Of a DNA stretch of 64,000 nt, positions 8,385 to 16,094 are shown in pieces. Position 1 is the first letter of the stretch. Every line of letters starts with the position of its first letter. The translations under genes were made by a program, and so were the position numbers. The stretch covers positions 62,001-126,000 of the forward strand of contig NZ_CP090953.1 of assembly GCF_021513175.1 (NCBI RefSeq). Direction: 5' to 3'. The stretch is from Sphingomonas sp. S2-65. Lineage in GTDB: Bacteria > Pseudomonadota > Alphaproteobacteria > Sphingomonadales > Sphingomonadaceae. The notes under the pieces were generated by a model. The model was not told where the DNA came from and did not search any database. It worked only from the letters and a program-made list of their open reading frames with translations.

Positions 8385-8744
8385 CTACCACTCAACCGAC
8401 CATCGTTCGTTCTGAGGCTCGTAGATCGCCGTGGTGCCGATCTGCACGCCCCCATCTTTCGTCCACAAAGTGGGACCGACTCCACTCGCATCGAACGGGG
8501 AGGAGTCGACCTTCTTTCCGCTCGGTAGATGAAGGCGGGCATATACCAGCTGGTCGGCAATGGAATGGGTGACCACCTGCCATCGCGTGGCGCTGCGGAC
8601 TTCCAACTTGTAGCGGCCGTCGGGAGACGTTTCCGCATCGAGTGTCTCGTCCCCTGATGCCAGATAGGTGCCCAGGGGAACGGCGACGATCGCGACGGCG
8701 AGTGTGCCGATGATCGCCAGTTTCATCTTCTTGCTGATCGGCAT
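8385..8744 (-). CDS. small single-pass membrane protein of the toxin island
   Basis: 119 residues. After a basic start (MPISKKMK), one hydrophobic segment (LAIIGTLAVAIVAVPLGTYL, about 9-28) should anchor it in the inner membrane. The rest is exported or periplasmic, with SPDGRYKLEV, GVGPTLWTKDGGV and a C-terminal ERWSVEW. No family is assigned. Its ATG overlaps the stop of the upstream DUF6402-like gene (TGATG), so the two are made together; the pairing suggests a membrane-anchored immunity or accessory protein (inference). Confidence 0.65.
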   Translation of the reverse strand: MPISKKMKLAIIGTLAVAIVAVPLGTYLASGDETLDAETSPDGRYKLEVRSATRWQVVTHSIADQLVYARLHLPSGKKVDSSPFDASGVGPTLWTKDGGVQIGTTAIYEPQNERWSVEW

Positions 8745-9550
8745 CACGAGAAATCCACGATGATTGGCTTGGGAAGCTTCTGGCGTTCGATATCGCTGAA
8801 GATCACGAAATCGCCGCCTTTGGCAAAGCGGGTGCGATAGCGGGAGAAATCCGTATTGTTCACGCTGAACAGCTTCAAGCTTTCCGCTGGCTTCCAGCCA
8901 GCGATGCTGGTCACATCGTCCTGTGCAATGGGGATGCTAGGCTCCAGCACGTTGGCCTTGGTAACCCCATTCGGCCCCCATTGCCCGAGCATCTGATCTC
9001 CGTTGAAGTCATAGGTGTCCCGCAGGTACACGCCGATCTCATCAATGGCCAAGCGCATCTGTCCATTCGCACCAGGCGTGACCAATCCGGATACCGCCAG
9101 TTTGACCGACGCAGCGCCGATGGCTGCGTAGAAGCTGTCGATGGGCGTCCAGGCGGAAGAGGGGATCTTCTGGATGTTCACCTGACAGGTAACATCCACC
9201 ACCGCTGCACGCGCGCTCAGGTCGCCGAAGCGAAACGGGCGGCCGCCGGGCACCTTGCTCTGCCATTGGCGCAGCTGGTTTTCGAGATGCGGGCGAGACC
9301 TCTCCATCCTTTCTGGCAACGACCATGTTTTGATCAGTTCATCTCGAGCGTCGCGGGCGCGGGTGAACTTCATCGCCCAAGCCATGGTGACCAGCTTTTC
9401 CTCCAGGTCCCCTGGTGGAATCGTGCCCTCTTTCTCCTTGAGCGACATGATCCTTGCAGATCGGTGGAACCACCGCTCCATCAGCGCTGCCGCGATGATC
9501 CAGCCCTTCGTACGCATAACCTTGGGGATGTCGACTATCGTGAAGACCAC
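8744..9550 (-). CDS. DUF6402-like protein
   Basis: 268 residues from GTG 9550. The order IPKVMRTKGWIIAAALMERWF (split here for length: IPKVMRTKGW, then AAALMERWF), VTMAWAMKFTRARDARDEL, AIDEIGVYLRDTYDFNGDQMLGQWG and NNTDFSRYRTRFAKGGDFVIFSD matches my memory of DUF6402. That family is common near polymorphic-toxin and type VI loci in Proteobacteria and has no established activity. An in-frame stop lies about 10 codons upstream of 9550, so the N-terminus may be short compared with relatives. Codon use is less GC-rich than in the flanking genes, in keeping with transfer. Confidence 0.6.
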   Translation of the reverse strand: MVFTIVDIPKVMRTKGWIIAAALMERWFHRSARIMSLKEKEGTIPPGDLEEKLVTMAWAMKFTRARDARDELIKTWSLPERMERSRPHLENQLRQWQSKVPGGRPFRFGDLSARAAVVDVTCQVNIQKIPSSAWTPIDSFYAAIGAASVKLAVSGLVTPGANGQMRLAIDEIGVYLRDTYDFNGDQMLGQWGPNGVTKANVLEPSIPIAQDDVTSIAGWKPAESLKLFSVNNTDFSRYRTRFAKGGDFVIFSDIERQKLPKPIIVDFS

Positions 9551-9640
9551 ACTGTTGCTCCGACCGCTTCGTCAGGCACGATGTAATGCTGAAAAGAAGA
9601 TCGCGCCAATTCTAAACCCGCGAGGCTGATTTAGCGGTGT

Positions 9641-10428
9641 GTGTGGCTGGAAACTGCTTCCAAGCTGAGATCTGTTGAAGAACCGTTGCTGATCCTGTGC
9701 GAGACCTCCGATATGAGCCACTCTTCGGCGTCGATCTCCGCTTTGAAGCCGCTCACCTTCGCGCGCTGCTCAGGGTATCTGCGGAAACTTGCCCGTCAAT
9801 GCGGTGGCCCCGCGGAAGCCATCGGCGGCTCAGGCCGTCCCAATAACCCGACAAGCTCGGCTGGTAGGCCAACCAACGGTCCGCTTGGTCACAATGACTT
9901 TCGTGGGGGCGGCGGGAGTGTCGGGGGTGGAGGTGCAAGCGGAAGTTGGGACGCGCCAGCGCAAGCGGATTACTCTGCATCCAGACCTTCAACCCAGCCG
10001 GAGCGTCGCGACCATGCAGGTGGATCTGCGAGCCTTTCCGACAAGAGGGGTGGCGATGGCAAAACCGAGCATCGTACTATCGTCGTGCGCAACGGCTACA
10101 CCTATGAAATCGACGCTCGTGGCCGGACGAGACGAGTGTCGGGCGTGCTATCGGACAGCGATATGCCGGCCCGTTCAGCCACGAACCAGGCGAAGGCAGG
10201 CGGTGAAGACCGTCGTGCGAGCGACGACGGCGGGCACTATATAGCGGCGCGCTTCGACGGGCCGAAGGATGCCTTCAACCACTTCGCCCGAAACCAATTT
10301 CAACCGCGGCCGCTATCGTGTGCTCGAGGACGATTGGGCTAATAGACGTCAGCTTCACGATCAAATGCCAGAAGAGGAGCATCAAAATGCCCAACGAGCG
10401 AACGGAGAAGCTGCATGGCAGACGATGA
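9641..10428 (+). pseudogene. frameshifted DNA/RNA non-specific endonuclease toxin remnant
   Basis: A Gly/Ser/Pro-rich linker (about 9780-10010) leads into VVRNGYTYEIDARGRT, DDGGHYIAARFDGPKDAFNHF, the N-terminal half of the bacterial DNA/RNA non-specific nuclease toxin domain, with the catalytic His in GGHYIA. At about 10290 the frame breaks: the expected continuation NFNRGRYRVLEDDWANRRQ lies in the next frame (from 10294 on). A third frame then gives KRSIKMPNERTEKLHGRR and a stop at 10426-10428, plausibly the original C-terminus after an internal deletion. There is no delivery or signal domain upstream. I read it as a decayed polymorphic toxin. Confidence 0.6.
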
Positions 10429-10834
10429 AACTGAGCGCCTGCTCACCACGATCGGTCACTTGCTGGCAAGGGACAAAGAGTATCCGCTCGATGGAACGCT
10501 GCTCTATGCAGAGGTCGGCCAAAACTTCGTCGCCCCATCGATATTCAAGAATCTCTCTGACCACATCCTATATCGAGACCCCGACCTCAGAGAATTGGGC
10601 GACGCCTTGCTCGATCTCTGGGAAGCGCAGGACAGTGACGATCGGTGGGAAGAGATCGAATATGTTGTGCGCGACGGAAAGTTCGACGTGGCCTTTACCT
10701 ATCCTGAAGAAATCGATCGTGAAGAGGACTCGTTCGAGCGGCGCGATCGGGTGGTCCAGAGCTATTTTGGTACCAAGCGGATTGTGTATCCGCCTCTGTT
10801 GGCTGAGGGTGATGGGCCTCGGTACGAATTGTAG
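10415..10834 (+). CDS. putative immunity protein, YezG/DUF600-like
   Basis: 139 acidic residues. The stretch LLDLWEAQDSDDRWEEIEYVV, GKFDVAFTYPEEIDREEDSFERRDRVV and YFGTKRIVYPP resembles YezG-type (DUF600) immunity proteins, which neutralise nuclease toxins such as B. subtilis YeeF. It begins 14 bases inside the end of the toxin remnant, as expected of a toxin-immunity pair, so this antidote seems to have outlived its toxin. Family assignment is by eye; a different Imm family is possible. Confidence 0.6.
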   Translation: MADDETERLLTTIGHLLARDKEYPLDGTLLYAEVGQNFVAPSIFKNLSDHILYRDPDLRELGDALLDLWEAQDSDDRWEEIEYVVRDGKFDVAFTYPEEIDREEDSFERRDRVVQSYFGTKRIVYPPLLAEGDGPRYEL

Positions 10835-10909
10835 CCCTAGAACGAGGTCGTGCGGTCACGTTGTACAGGAGGCCTAGGGCAAACAACATCGAGAGAGGGT
10901 GGTAAAATC

Positions 10910-11224
10910 ATGATCGCCATCCAAGTCGCGCGTATCATCGCGAATATGTCTTTGTTTCTTGACCTTACGGATGACGAAAATCTCGATCCCGATACGGCCG
11001 TCCAGATGATTGAAGCGCTAGGGGGAGGCCTGCAGGCGCTCGACAAGCCTTTTCTCCGCGAACTCGTCGACGCGTTCGCTGTGATAGCTCCGGAGTACAG
11101 GGGCGAGGCGCAGCGGCTGGTCCGCAATCTGGCTCACGACTTCTATCTTGAGGAAGCGCTGGCAGCCGACGATCCGGCGAAGCTGGCCGAACTGGAGGCG
11201 CAGCGAGACGCGGAGGAGGATTGA
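10910..11224 (+). CDS. putative immunity protein, tandem copy 1
   Basis: 104 residues, very acidic and mostly helical, with no signal or membrane segment. Preceded by a purine-rich ribosome site (GAGAGAGGGTGG). No named family recognised. It is about two-thirds identical over its length to the next gene (11375-11686); shared blocks include LQALDKPFLREL/LQALDKGFLREL and FYLEE. Short acidic cytosolic proteins in tandem copies beside a nuclease toxin are typical of immunity arrays, which is the basis for the call. Confidence 0.6.
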   Translation: MIAIQVARIIANMSLFLDLTDDENLDPDTAVQMIEALGGGLQALDKPFLRELVDAFAVIAPEYRGEAQRLVRNLAHDFYLEEALAADDPAKLAELEAQRDAEED

Positions 11225-11374
11225 ACGCCTACCACTACAGCCCGGCGAACGGGATAACTGCTCGCTCAACTACGGAGTTGATGCAGCACCAGCTCGTCAG
11301 AGGTTGTGCAGCGCTTCCGCTCGCCGCCTAAGGCATGAGGCCGCTCCAACATCGATGTCACAGGAGGTCAAGCC

Positions 11375-11686
11375 ATGATAGCTCTTCAAATTGCGCAAAT
11401 AATCGCCGATTTTGTAGTGTTTCTTGAGTTGACCGACGACGATGTCTTGGACCCCGACGATGCCGTCGAGATGATGGAGGTTCTGGCAGGCGATCTTCAG
11501 GCCTTGGACAAAGGGTTCCTTCGCGAGTTGATCGACGCTTTTGCTGTGGTCGCCGGGGAGTGCAGCGGCGAGGTGCAAGAAGTGGTGCGCAACATAGCAT
11601 ACTACTTCTATCTCGAAGAGGAGCTCGCCTCCGACGATCCGATTAGACTGGCGGAATTGGAGGCCCTGCGCGATGCGAGGATCTAA
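11375..11686 (+). CDS. putative immunity protein, tandem copy 2
   Basis: 103 residues, paralogue of the preceding gene with about 68 of 103 aligned residues identical by hand count, mostly conservative changes between them. AGGAGG sits 8 bases before ATG 11375. The 150 bp between copies holds no further gene. Retention of two diverged copies suggests protection against two related toxins or a recent duplication under selection. It ends the island; the trehalose operon lies 126 bp further on, on the other strand. Confidence 0.6.
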   Translation: MIALQIAQIIADFVVFLELTDDDVLDPDDAVEMMEVLAGDLQALDKGFLRELIDAFAVVAGECSGEVQEVVRNIAYYFYLEEELASDDPIRLAELEALRDARI

Positions 11687-11812
11687 GGCTGAGCTGGAGG
11701 CGCGCGAATAGCGGCACTGGACAGCCTGCCCGCACCTTGGTGGGGTCATGCACCTCACAGCATAGTCGTTCGGGCCAGCGTCTGGCGCTCGGCATCGCTG
11801 GACTGCGCGCAG

Positions 11813-13222
11813 CTAGACGGTAGCGTCCTCTGCTTCCGGATCGGCTAGCGGTACTTCCAGTAGCGCGTCCGTAAACCGCTTGCGCCACCACAGCACGTCC
11901 TCGCGCTCGATCCCCTCCATCATCGCGCGCCAGCGGCGGATGCGTTCGGCGCGGGGCATGCGCAGCGCCTGGAGGATCGCGTCGGAGATTTCCTCGGCGC
12001 TGTGCGGGTTCACCAGCACGGCGTCGGGCATCTGGTCGGCGGCGCCGGCGAAGCGGGAGAGGATCAGGACGCCGGGGTCCTCCGGGTCCTGTGCGGCGAC
12101 ATATTCCTTGGCGACCAGGTTCATGCCGTCGCGCAAGGGAGTGACCAGACCGATCTTGCTGGCGCGGTACACGCCGGCGAGCACGTCGCGCGGATACCCC
12201 TGGTTGACGTAGCGGATCGGGACCCAGTCGAGATCGGCATGCTCGCCGTTGATCTTGCCCGACAGCGTTTCGAGCGCGTTGCGGATGCGCTGGTAGCTTT
12301 CCACCGCCGCGCGCGAGGGCGGGGCGATCTGGAGCAAGAACACTTCCTTGCGCTCTTCCGGATGTTCGCGGAGGAAGCGTTGATAGCCGAGGAAGCGCTC
12401 TTCGAGGCCCTTTGAATAATCCAGGCGATCGACGCCAACGATCATCGCGCGGCCGGTGGCGCTTAGCTCCATCTGTTGAAAGGTGTCGCGAGCGGTGTCG
12501 CTGGCGGACAGCTCGCGGAACTCCCGCGCGTCGATGCCGATCGGGCAAACGAGCACTCGAACGCTGCGGCCCTTGTAGCGAATCACGCCGCCCTCTTCGA
12601 GCTCCGCACCCATGTCGAGCCGGGCGAAGTCGCAGAAGGATTGGAGCCATTCGTCGGTGTGGAAGCCGATCAGGTCGTAGGCGAACATCGTCTCGACCAG
12701 CTCGGCGGCTTCGGGAAGCGTGCCGAGCAGGCGGCGGGGCGGCCAGGGAGTGTGCAGGAAGAAGCCGATCCGGTTCGCGCAGCCGCGGTTGCGCAGCTCC
12801 TGGCCGAGCGGGATCATGTGATAATCCTGGATCCAGACCGCGTCTTCTTCCTCGATCAGCGGGCGGACGGTCTCTGCGAAACGCTCGTTGGCGCGCTGAT
12901 AGCCGCCGGCGAAGCCGCGCTCATATTCGGCCAGATCGATGCGATAGTGGAAGAGCGGCCACAATGTCCGGTTGGCGTAGCCGTTATAGTATTCCTCGAT
13001 ATCCTGTTCCTCGAGGTCGACGGTGGCGGTGGTGTAGCCGTCGCCGCGGTGGAGGTTGACCTGGCCGGTGAAGGCGTCGGTCTGCTCGCCCGACCAGCCG
13101 AACCAGATGCCGCCCATTTCCTTGAGCGCGGATTGCAGCGCGACGGCGAGGCCGCCCTGGGCGCCCGAATGCGAACCGGTGGGGGCACTTACACGATTGG
13201 AAATGACGATCAGGCGGCTCAA
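11813..13222 (-). CDS. otsA: alpha,alpha-trehalose-phosphate synthase (UDP-forming)
   Basis: 469 residues, GT20. Transfers glucose from UDP-glucose to glucose-6-phosphate. Visible hallmarks: N-terminal RLIVISNRV, GGLAVAL substrate loop, WIQDYHMIPLG, FFLHTPWPP, VDRLDYSKGLEERF (donor-binding Arg/Lys) and LRDGMNLVAKEYVA. The start is TTG 13222, overlapping the stop of the GH15 gene (TTGA), and it is the last gene of otsB-GH15-otsA. Trehalose made here serves as an osmotic and desiccation protectant. Confidence 0.95.
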   Translation of the reverse strand: MSRLIVISNRVSAPTGSHSGAQGGLAVALQSALKEMGGIWFGWSGEQTDAFTGQVNLHRGDGYTTATVDLEEQDIEEYYNGYANRTLWPLFHYRIDLAEYERGFAGGYQRANERFAETVRPLIEEEDAVWIQDYHMIPLGQELRNRGCANRIGFFLHTPWPPRRLLGTLPEAAELVETMFAYDLIGFHTDEWLQSFCDFARLDMGAELEEGGVIRYKGRSVRVLVCPIGIDAREFRELSASDTARDTFQQMELSATGRAMIVGVDRLDYSKGLEERFLGYQRFLREHPEERKEVFLLQIAPPSRAAVESYQRIRNALETLSGKINGEHADLDWVPIRYVNQGYPRDVLAGVYRASKIGLVTPLRDGMNLVAKEYVAAQDPEDPGVLILSRFAGAADQMPDAVLVNPHSAEEISDAILQALRMPRAERIRRWRAMMEGIEREDVLWWRKRFTDALLEVPLADPEAEDATV

Positions 13223-15015
13223 CGGATGGCGCTCCAGGGTTTGCTGAGCAGGACGGCGCAGTTGATCATGCCGACCAGCGAATAGGTCTGGGGATAATTG
13301 CCCCAGAGCTCGTAGGTGACCGGATCGATGTCTTCTGAGAGCAGCCCGGCGGCGGTGCGGCGAGCGAGCATCTCTTCGAACAGGGCGCGCGCGTCGGCGC
13401 TGCGGCCGGTGAAGTGCAGTGCCTCGATCAGCCAGAAGGTGCAGACGTTGAAGGCAGTCTCGGGCAGGCCGAAATCGTCTTCGGTATCGTAGCGCAGCAT
13501 GTGCGAGCCGCGTCGCAGCCCGGCCTCGACTGCGGTCAGCGTGTCCTTGAAGCGCTGGTCGTCGGGGGAGAGAAAGCGCAGGTCGAGCAGCTGGATCAGG
13601 CTGGCGTCGAGATCGTCGCCTGAGAAAGTGGCGGACATGCGGCGAGTGTCTTCCCGCCAGGCGGCGGTTTCGATGTGGTGGCGGATATGGTCGGCACGAT
13701 CCTGCCAGAAGGCGCGGCGATCCTCGCGGCCGAGGACGTGCGCGGCATTGGCGAGCCGGTCGCACGCCGCCCAGCACATTGCCGAGGAATACGTATGGAC
13801 GCTCTGGCGGGTGCGCAGCTCCCACAGCCCGGCGTCGGGCTGGTCGTAATTGTCCCAGGCGCGCTCGCCGACGCGTTCGAGCGCCTCGAAGTCCTCGATG
13901 CCGGACATGCGGAACAGGCGCTGGTCGAAGAAGGCCTGGACGTTGGACAGGATGATCTGGCCATAAGCGTCGTGCTGGATCTGCTCATAGGCCTGATTGC
14001 CGACGCGGACCGGACCCATGCCGCGATAGCCGGGGAGCTTTTCGGCAAAGCCTTCTTCCAGCGTCGCTTCGCCGAGCACGCCGTAGAGCGGCTGGATGTG
14101 GCCGCCCCTGGCGCTGTCGACGATGTTGCGGAGGTAGACGAGATAGCCTTCGAGGACATCGAGCGCACCGAGGCGGTTAAGTGCCTGGACGGTGTAATAG
14201 GCGTCGCGGATCCAGCAGTAGCGATAGTCCCAGTTACGCTCCGACCCGGCATGTTCGGGGATCGAGGTGGTGAGCGCGGCGACGATCGCGCCGGTTTCCT
14301 CGTGCTGGCAGAGCTTTAGGGTGATCGCGGAGCGGATAACGACGTCCTGCCACTCCAGGGGGATGGCCAAACCTCTGACCCATTCCTGCCATTCGTGGGT
14401 GGTGTTTGCGAGCATCTCGTTGACGCTGGAGGCTAGTTCTCCGCTGAAGCTTTCGTCGGGCCCCAGGAAGAAATGGAGGGGGCGTTCGAGGCGGAAGAGG
14501 CGTTCCTCATGCACCACGCCGACCGGCGCGGTGGTGGTGAGGCGCATGGTAAGTGCCTCCATCGTATAGCGAATATGGTTCGACCCGCCGATCCGCTGAC
14601 CACAGCTATCTCCCCAGCCGCATGACGGACGCAGGCGGATGCGGATGCGCGGGCTGCCCGAGACCGGCCGAACGATGCGCGCATAGGCCACAGGGCGGTA
14701 GGTGCGGTTGTCGCGCCGAAAATAAGGGCAGAAATCGACGATTTCGATGCTGTTCCCAGCAGAATCGGTGTGCCGCGTCACCAGGATGGGGGTGTTGCGC
14801 ACATAATGCTGCTCGGTCGAGACGCAGTCCTCAAGGTCGATCGCCCATAGCCCCTTGGCATCCTGCGCCGCAGTATCGGGCCCGCCGACCAGCGCCGAGA
14901 ACATCGGATCGCCATCTACGCGCGGGACGCAGCCCCACACGAAACGGCCGGCGCGGTCGATCAGCGCGCTGACCTGGCAATTGCCGATCGGCCAAAGGTC
15001 GAGGTTGGTCGTCAT
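13219..15015 (-). CDS. GH15 family glycoside hydrolase (trehalase/glucoamylase-like)
   Basis: 598 residues. N-terminal beta-sandwich domain, then the (alpha/alpha)6 barrel with NWDYRYCWIRDA (about 264-275) and GLLSEDIDP...WGNYPQTYSLVGMIN near the C-terminus, where the Glu of LLSE is the expected catalytic base. Members of this size and type include the mycobacterial and archaeal GH15 trehalases. No signal peptide, so it acts in the cytoplasm. It is translationally coupled on both sides (ATGA with otsB, TTGA with otsA). Trehalose or short alpha-glucans are the likely substrates. Confidence 0.88.
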   Translation of the reverse strand: MTTNLDLWPIGNCQVSALIDRAGRFVWGCVPRVDGDPMFSALVGGPDTAAQDAKGLWAIDLEDCVSTEQHYVRNTPILVTRHTDSAGNSIEIVDFCPYFRRDNRTYRPVAYARIVRPVSGSPRIRIRLRPSCGWGDSCGQRIGGSNHIRYTMEALTMRLTTTAPVGVVHEERLFRLERPLHFFLGPDESFSGELASSVNEMLANTTHEWQEWVRGLAIPLEWQDVVIRSAITLKLCQHEETGAIVAALTTSIPEHAGSERNWDYRYCWIRDAYYTVQALNRLGALDVLEGYLVYLRNIVDSARGGHIQPLYGVLGEATLEEGFAEKLPGYRGMGPVRVGNQAYEQIQHDAYGQIILSNVQAFFDQRLFRMSGIEDFEALERVGERAWDNYDQPDAGLWELRTRQSVHTYSSAMCWAACDRLANAAHVLGREDRRAFWQDRADHIRHHIETAAWREDTRRMSATFSGDDLDASLIQLLDLRFLSPDDQRFKDTLTAVEAGLRRGSHMLRYDTEDDFGLPETAFNVCTFWLIEALHFTGRSADARALFEEMLARRTAAGLLSEDIDPVTYELWGNYPQTYSLVGMINCAVLLSKPWSAIR

Positions 15016-15761
15016 GCAGCACTCCCACAGGCGGCTTCGAGCCAGGCGAGCGTCGCCTGGACATCGTTCAATCGATAGATGGCGTTGGTCGGACGGGGAG
15101 CGCCGATGAGGATCCCGGCGCCACCCAGAGCCGCGGCGGCTTCGAAGCCGGGCTCGTCCGTGTGATCGTCTCCCATGAACAGGGGACGCGTGGAGGCGAG
15201 TTCGGGTTCCGACATCAAGGTGCGGATCGCCGCGCCCTTGTCCCCGCCCGCCGCGCGGACTTCGACCATCATCTTGCCGGGCTGGAGGTGGAGGTTGTGG
15301 CGTGCCGCCAATTCGGTGGCGAGTGCCTGGGCGTCCGCCTCGGCACCCGGCGCCATGCGGAAATGAAGCGCGGCGCCAAGCGGCTTGTCCTCGACCAGCA
15401 TGCCCGGCGTGCGGTCGGCCAGCGCGTGCATCGCGGCGAGCGCCTGGGCGAGCCCTTCGGGCCGGTCGGCGACACGGACGCGACCGTCGTGCCAGCGGAA
15501 CTCCATGCCGTGGCTGCCGACCACGGTCATGCCGTCATCGCCGAACAGCGCCTGGACCTGCCCGGCCGGGCGCCCGCTGACGATGGCGACACGGCCATCG
15601 AGCCGCTGCGCCAGGCGGCGCATGAGGGCGCGCAGGCCATCGTCTACGGCGACGGCGTCCGGACGCTCGGCGAGTTCCACCAGCGTGCCGTCGAAGTCGA
15701 GGAACAGGCTGGCGCCGTCGAGCAGGCCGGCGGGCGGCGCGGGGAGGGGGGTGTCGGGCAT
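15012..15761 (-). CDS. otsB: trehalose-6-phosphate phosphatase
   Basis: 249 residues, HAD superfamily. Motif I LDFDGTL with Asp22 and Asp24, motif II IVSGRP, motif III Lys in GGDKGAA and motif IV GDDHTDE are all present, with the C2B cap between. It removes phosphate from trehalose-6-phosphate made by OtsA. First gene of the operon; ATG 15761 chosen because the upstream open frame runs through a palindromic repeat and lacks family similarity. Its stop overlaps the GH15 start. Confidence 0.93.
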   Translation of the reverse strand: MPDTPLPAPPAGLLDGASLFLDFDGTLVELAERPDAVAVDDGLRALMRRLAQRLDGRVAIVSGRPAGQVQALFGDDGMTVVGSHGMEFRWHDGRVRVADRPEGLAQALAAMHALADRTPGMLVEDKPLGAALHFRMAPGAEADAQALATELAARHNLHLQPGKMMVEVRAAGGDKGAAIRTLMSEPELASTRPLFMGDDHTDEPGFEAAAALGGAGILIGAPRPTNAIYRLNDVQATLAWLEAACGSAA

Positions 15762-15837
15762 GGCGGCTTCCTGACGCAGCGGGGCGTGGTTGGGAACCCC
15801 TGTGGGCTGCGCTAGCTTCCCTGGGTGGAGTCGAACG

Positions 15838-15940
15838 TCTGGCCCCGGCAAAGGCCGGGCCCAGCTTCCATGCACTGGCGATGACGTTATGCCACTTCGA
15901 CGGCATTGCCACCGGGCCCCGGCCTTCGCCGGGGAACTGG
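15838..15940. repeat. intergenic palindromic repeat, family A (CCCCGGC..GCCGGGG)
   Basis: Paired CCCCGGCAAAGGCCGGG (left) and GGCCCCGGCCTTCGCCGGGG (right), each palindromic and complementary to the other. Same family as repeats near 20612, 33581, 40570 and 44404. It fills much of the 333-bp gap upstream of otsB. Confidence 0.7.
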
Positions 15941-15966
15941 AGGCTGAAACCTCGATCCTGCCCGGC

Positions 15967-16087
15967 AAGGGGAGGTGGCGTGCGTAAGCGCGACGGGGGG
16001 TGTCCCCTGGGCGCGGGGGTACCGTGCCGAAGCGGGGGATACCCCTCCGTCAGCCCTGCGGGCTGCCACCTCCCCTTTCAGGGGAGG
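15967..16087. repeat. intergenic palindromic repeat, family B (GGGGAGGTGGC..GCCACCTCCCC)
   Basis: AGGGGAGGTGGC at 15968-15979 is complementary to GCCACCTCCCC at 16064-16074, with GC-rich inner palindromes between. Same family as 24021-24152 and 57053-57184. Sits just after the M28 peptidase stop codon (minus strand), so a transcript end hairpin is possible. Confidence 0.7.
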
Positions 16088-16094
16088 AGTTGAT

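Noticed and set aside
8036..8572. 178-codon plus-strand frame
   Set aside because: Overlaps the better supported minus-strand membrane-protein gene and has Arg/Gly-rich composition typical of a shadow frame.
7578..11812. Direct repeat of the tRNA-Arg 3' end marking an island boundary
   Set aside because: No copy of the GAGTTCGAGTCTCTC region found by eye between the tRNA and otsA.
13219..13825. N-terminal extension of otsA over the GH15 gene
   Set aside because: Only shadow sequence; the GT20 domain begins at TTG 13222.
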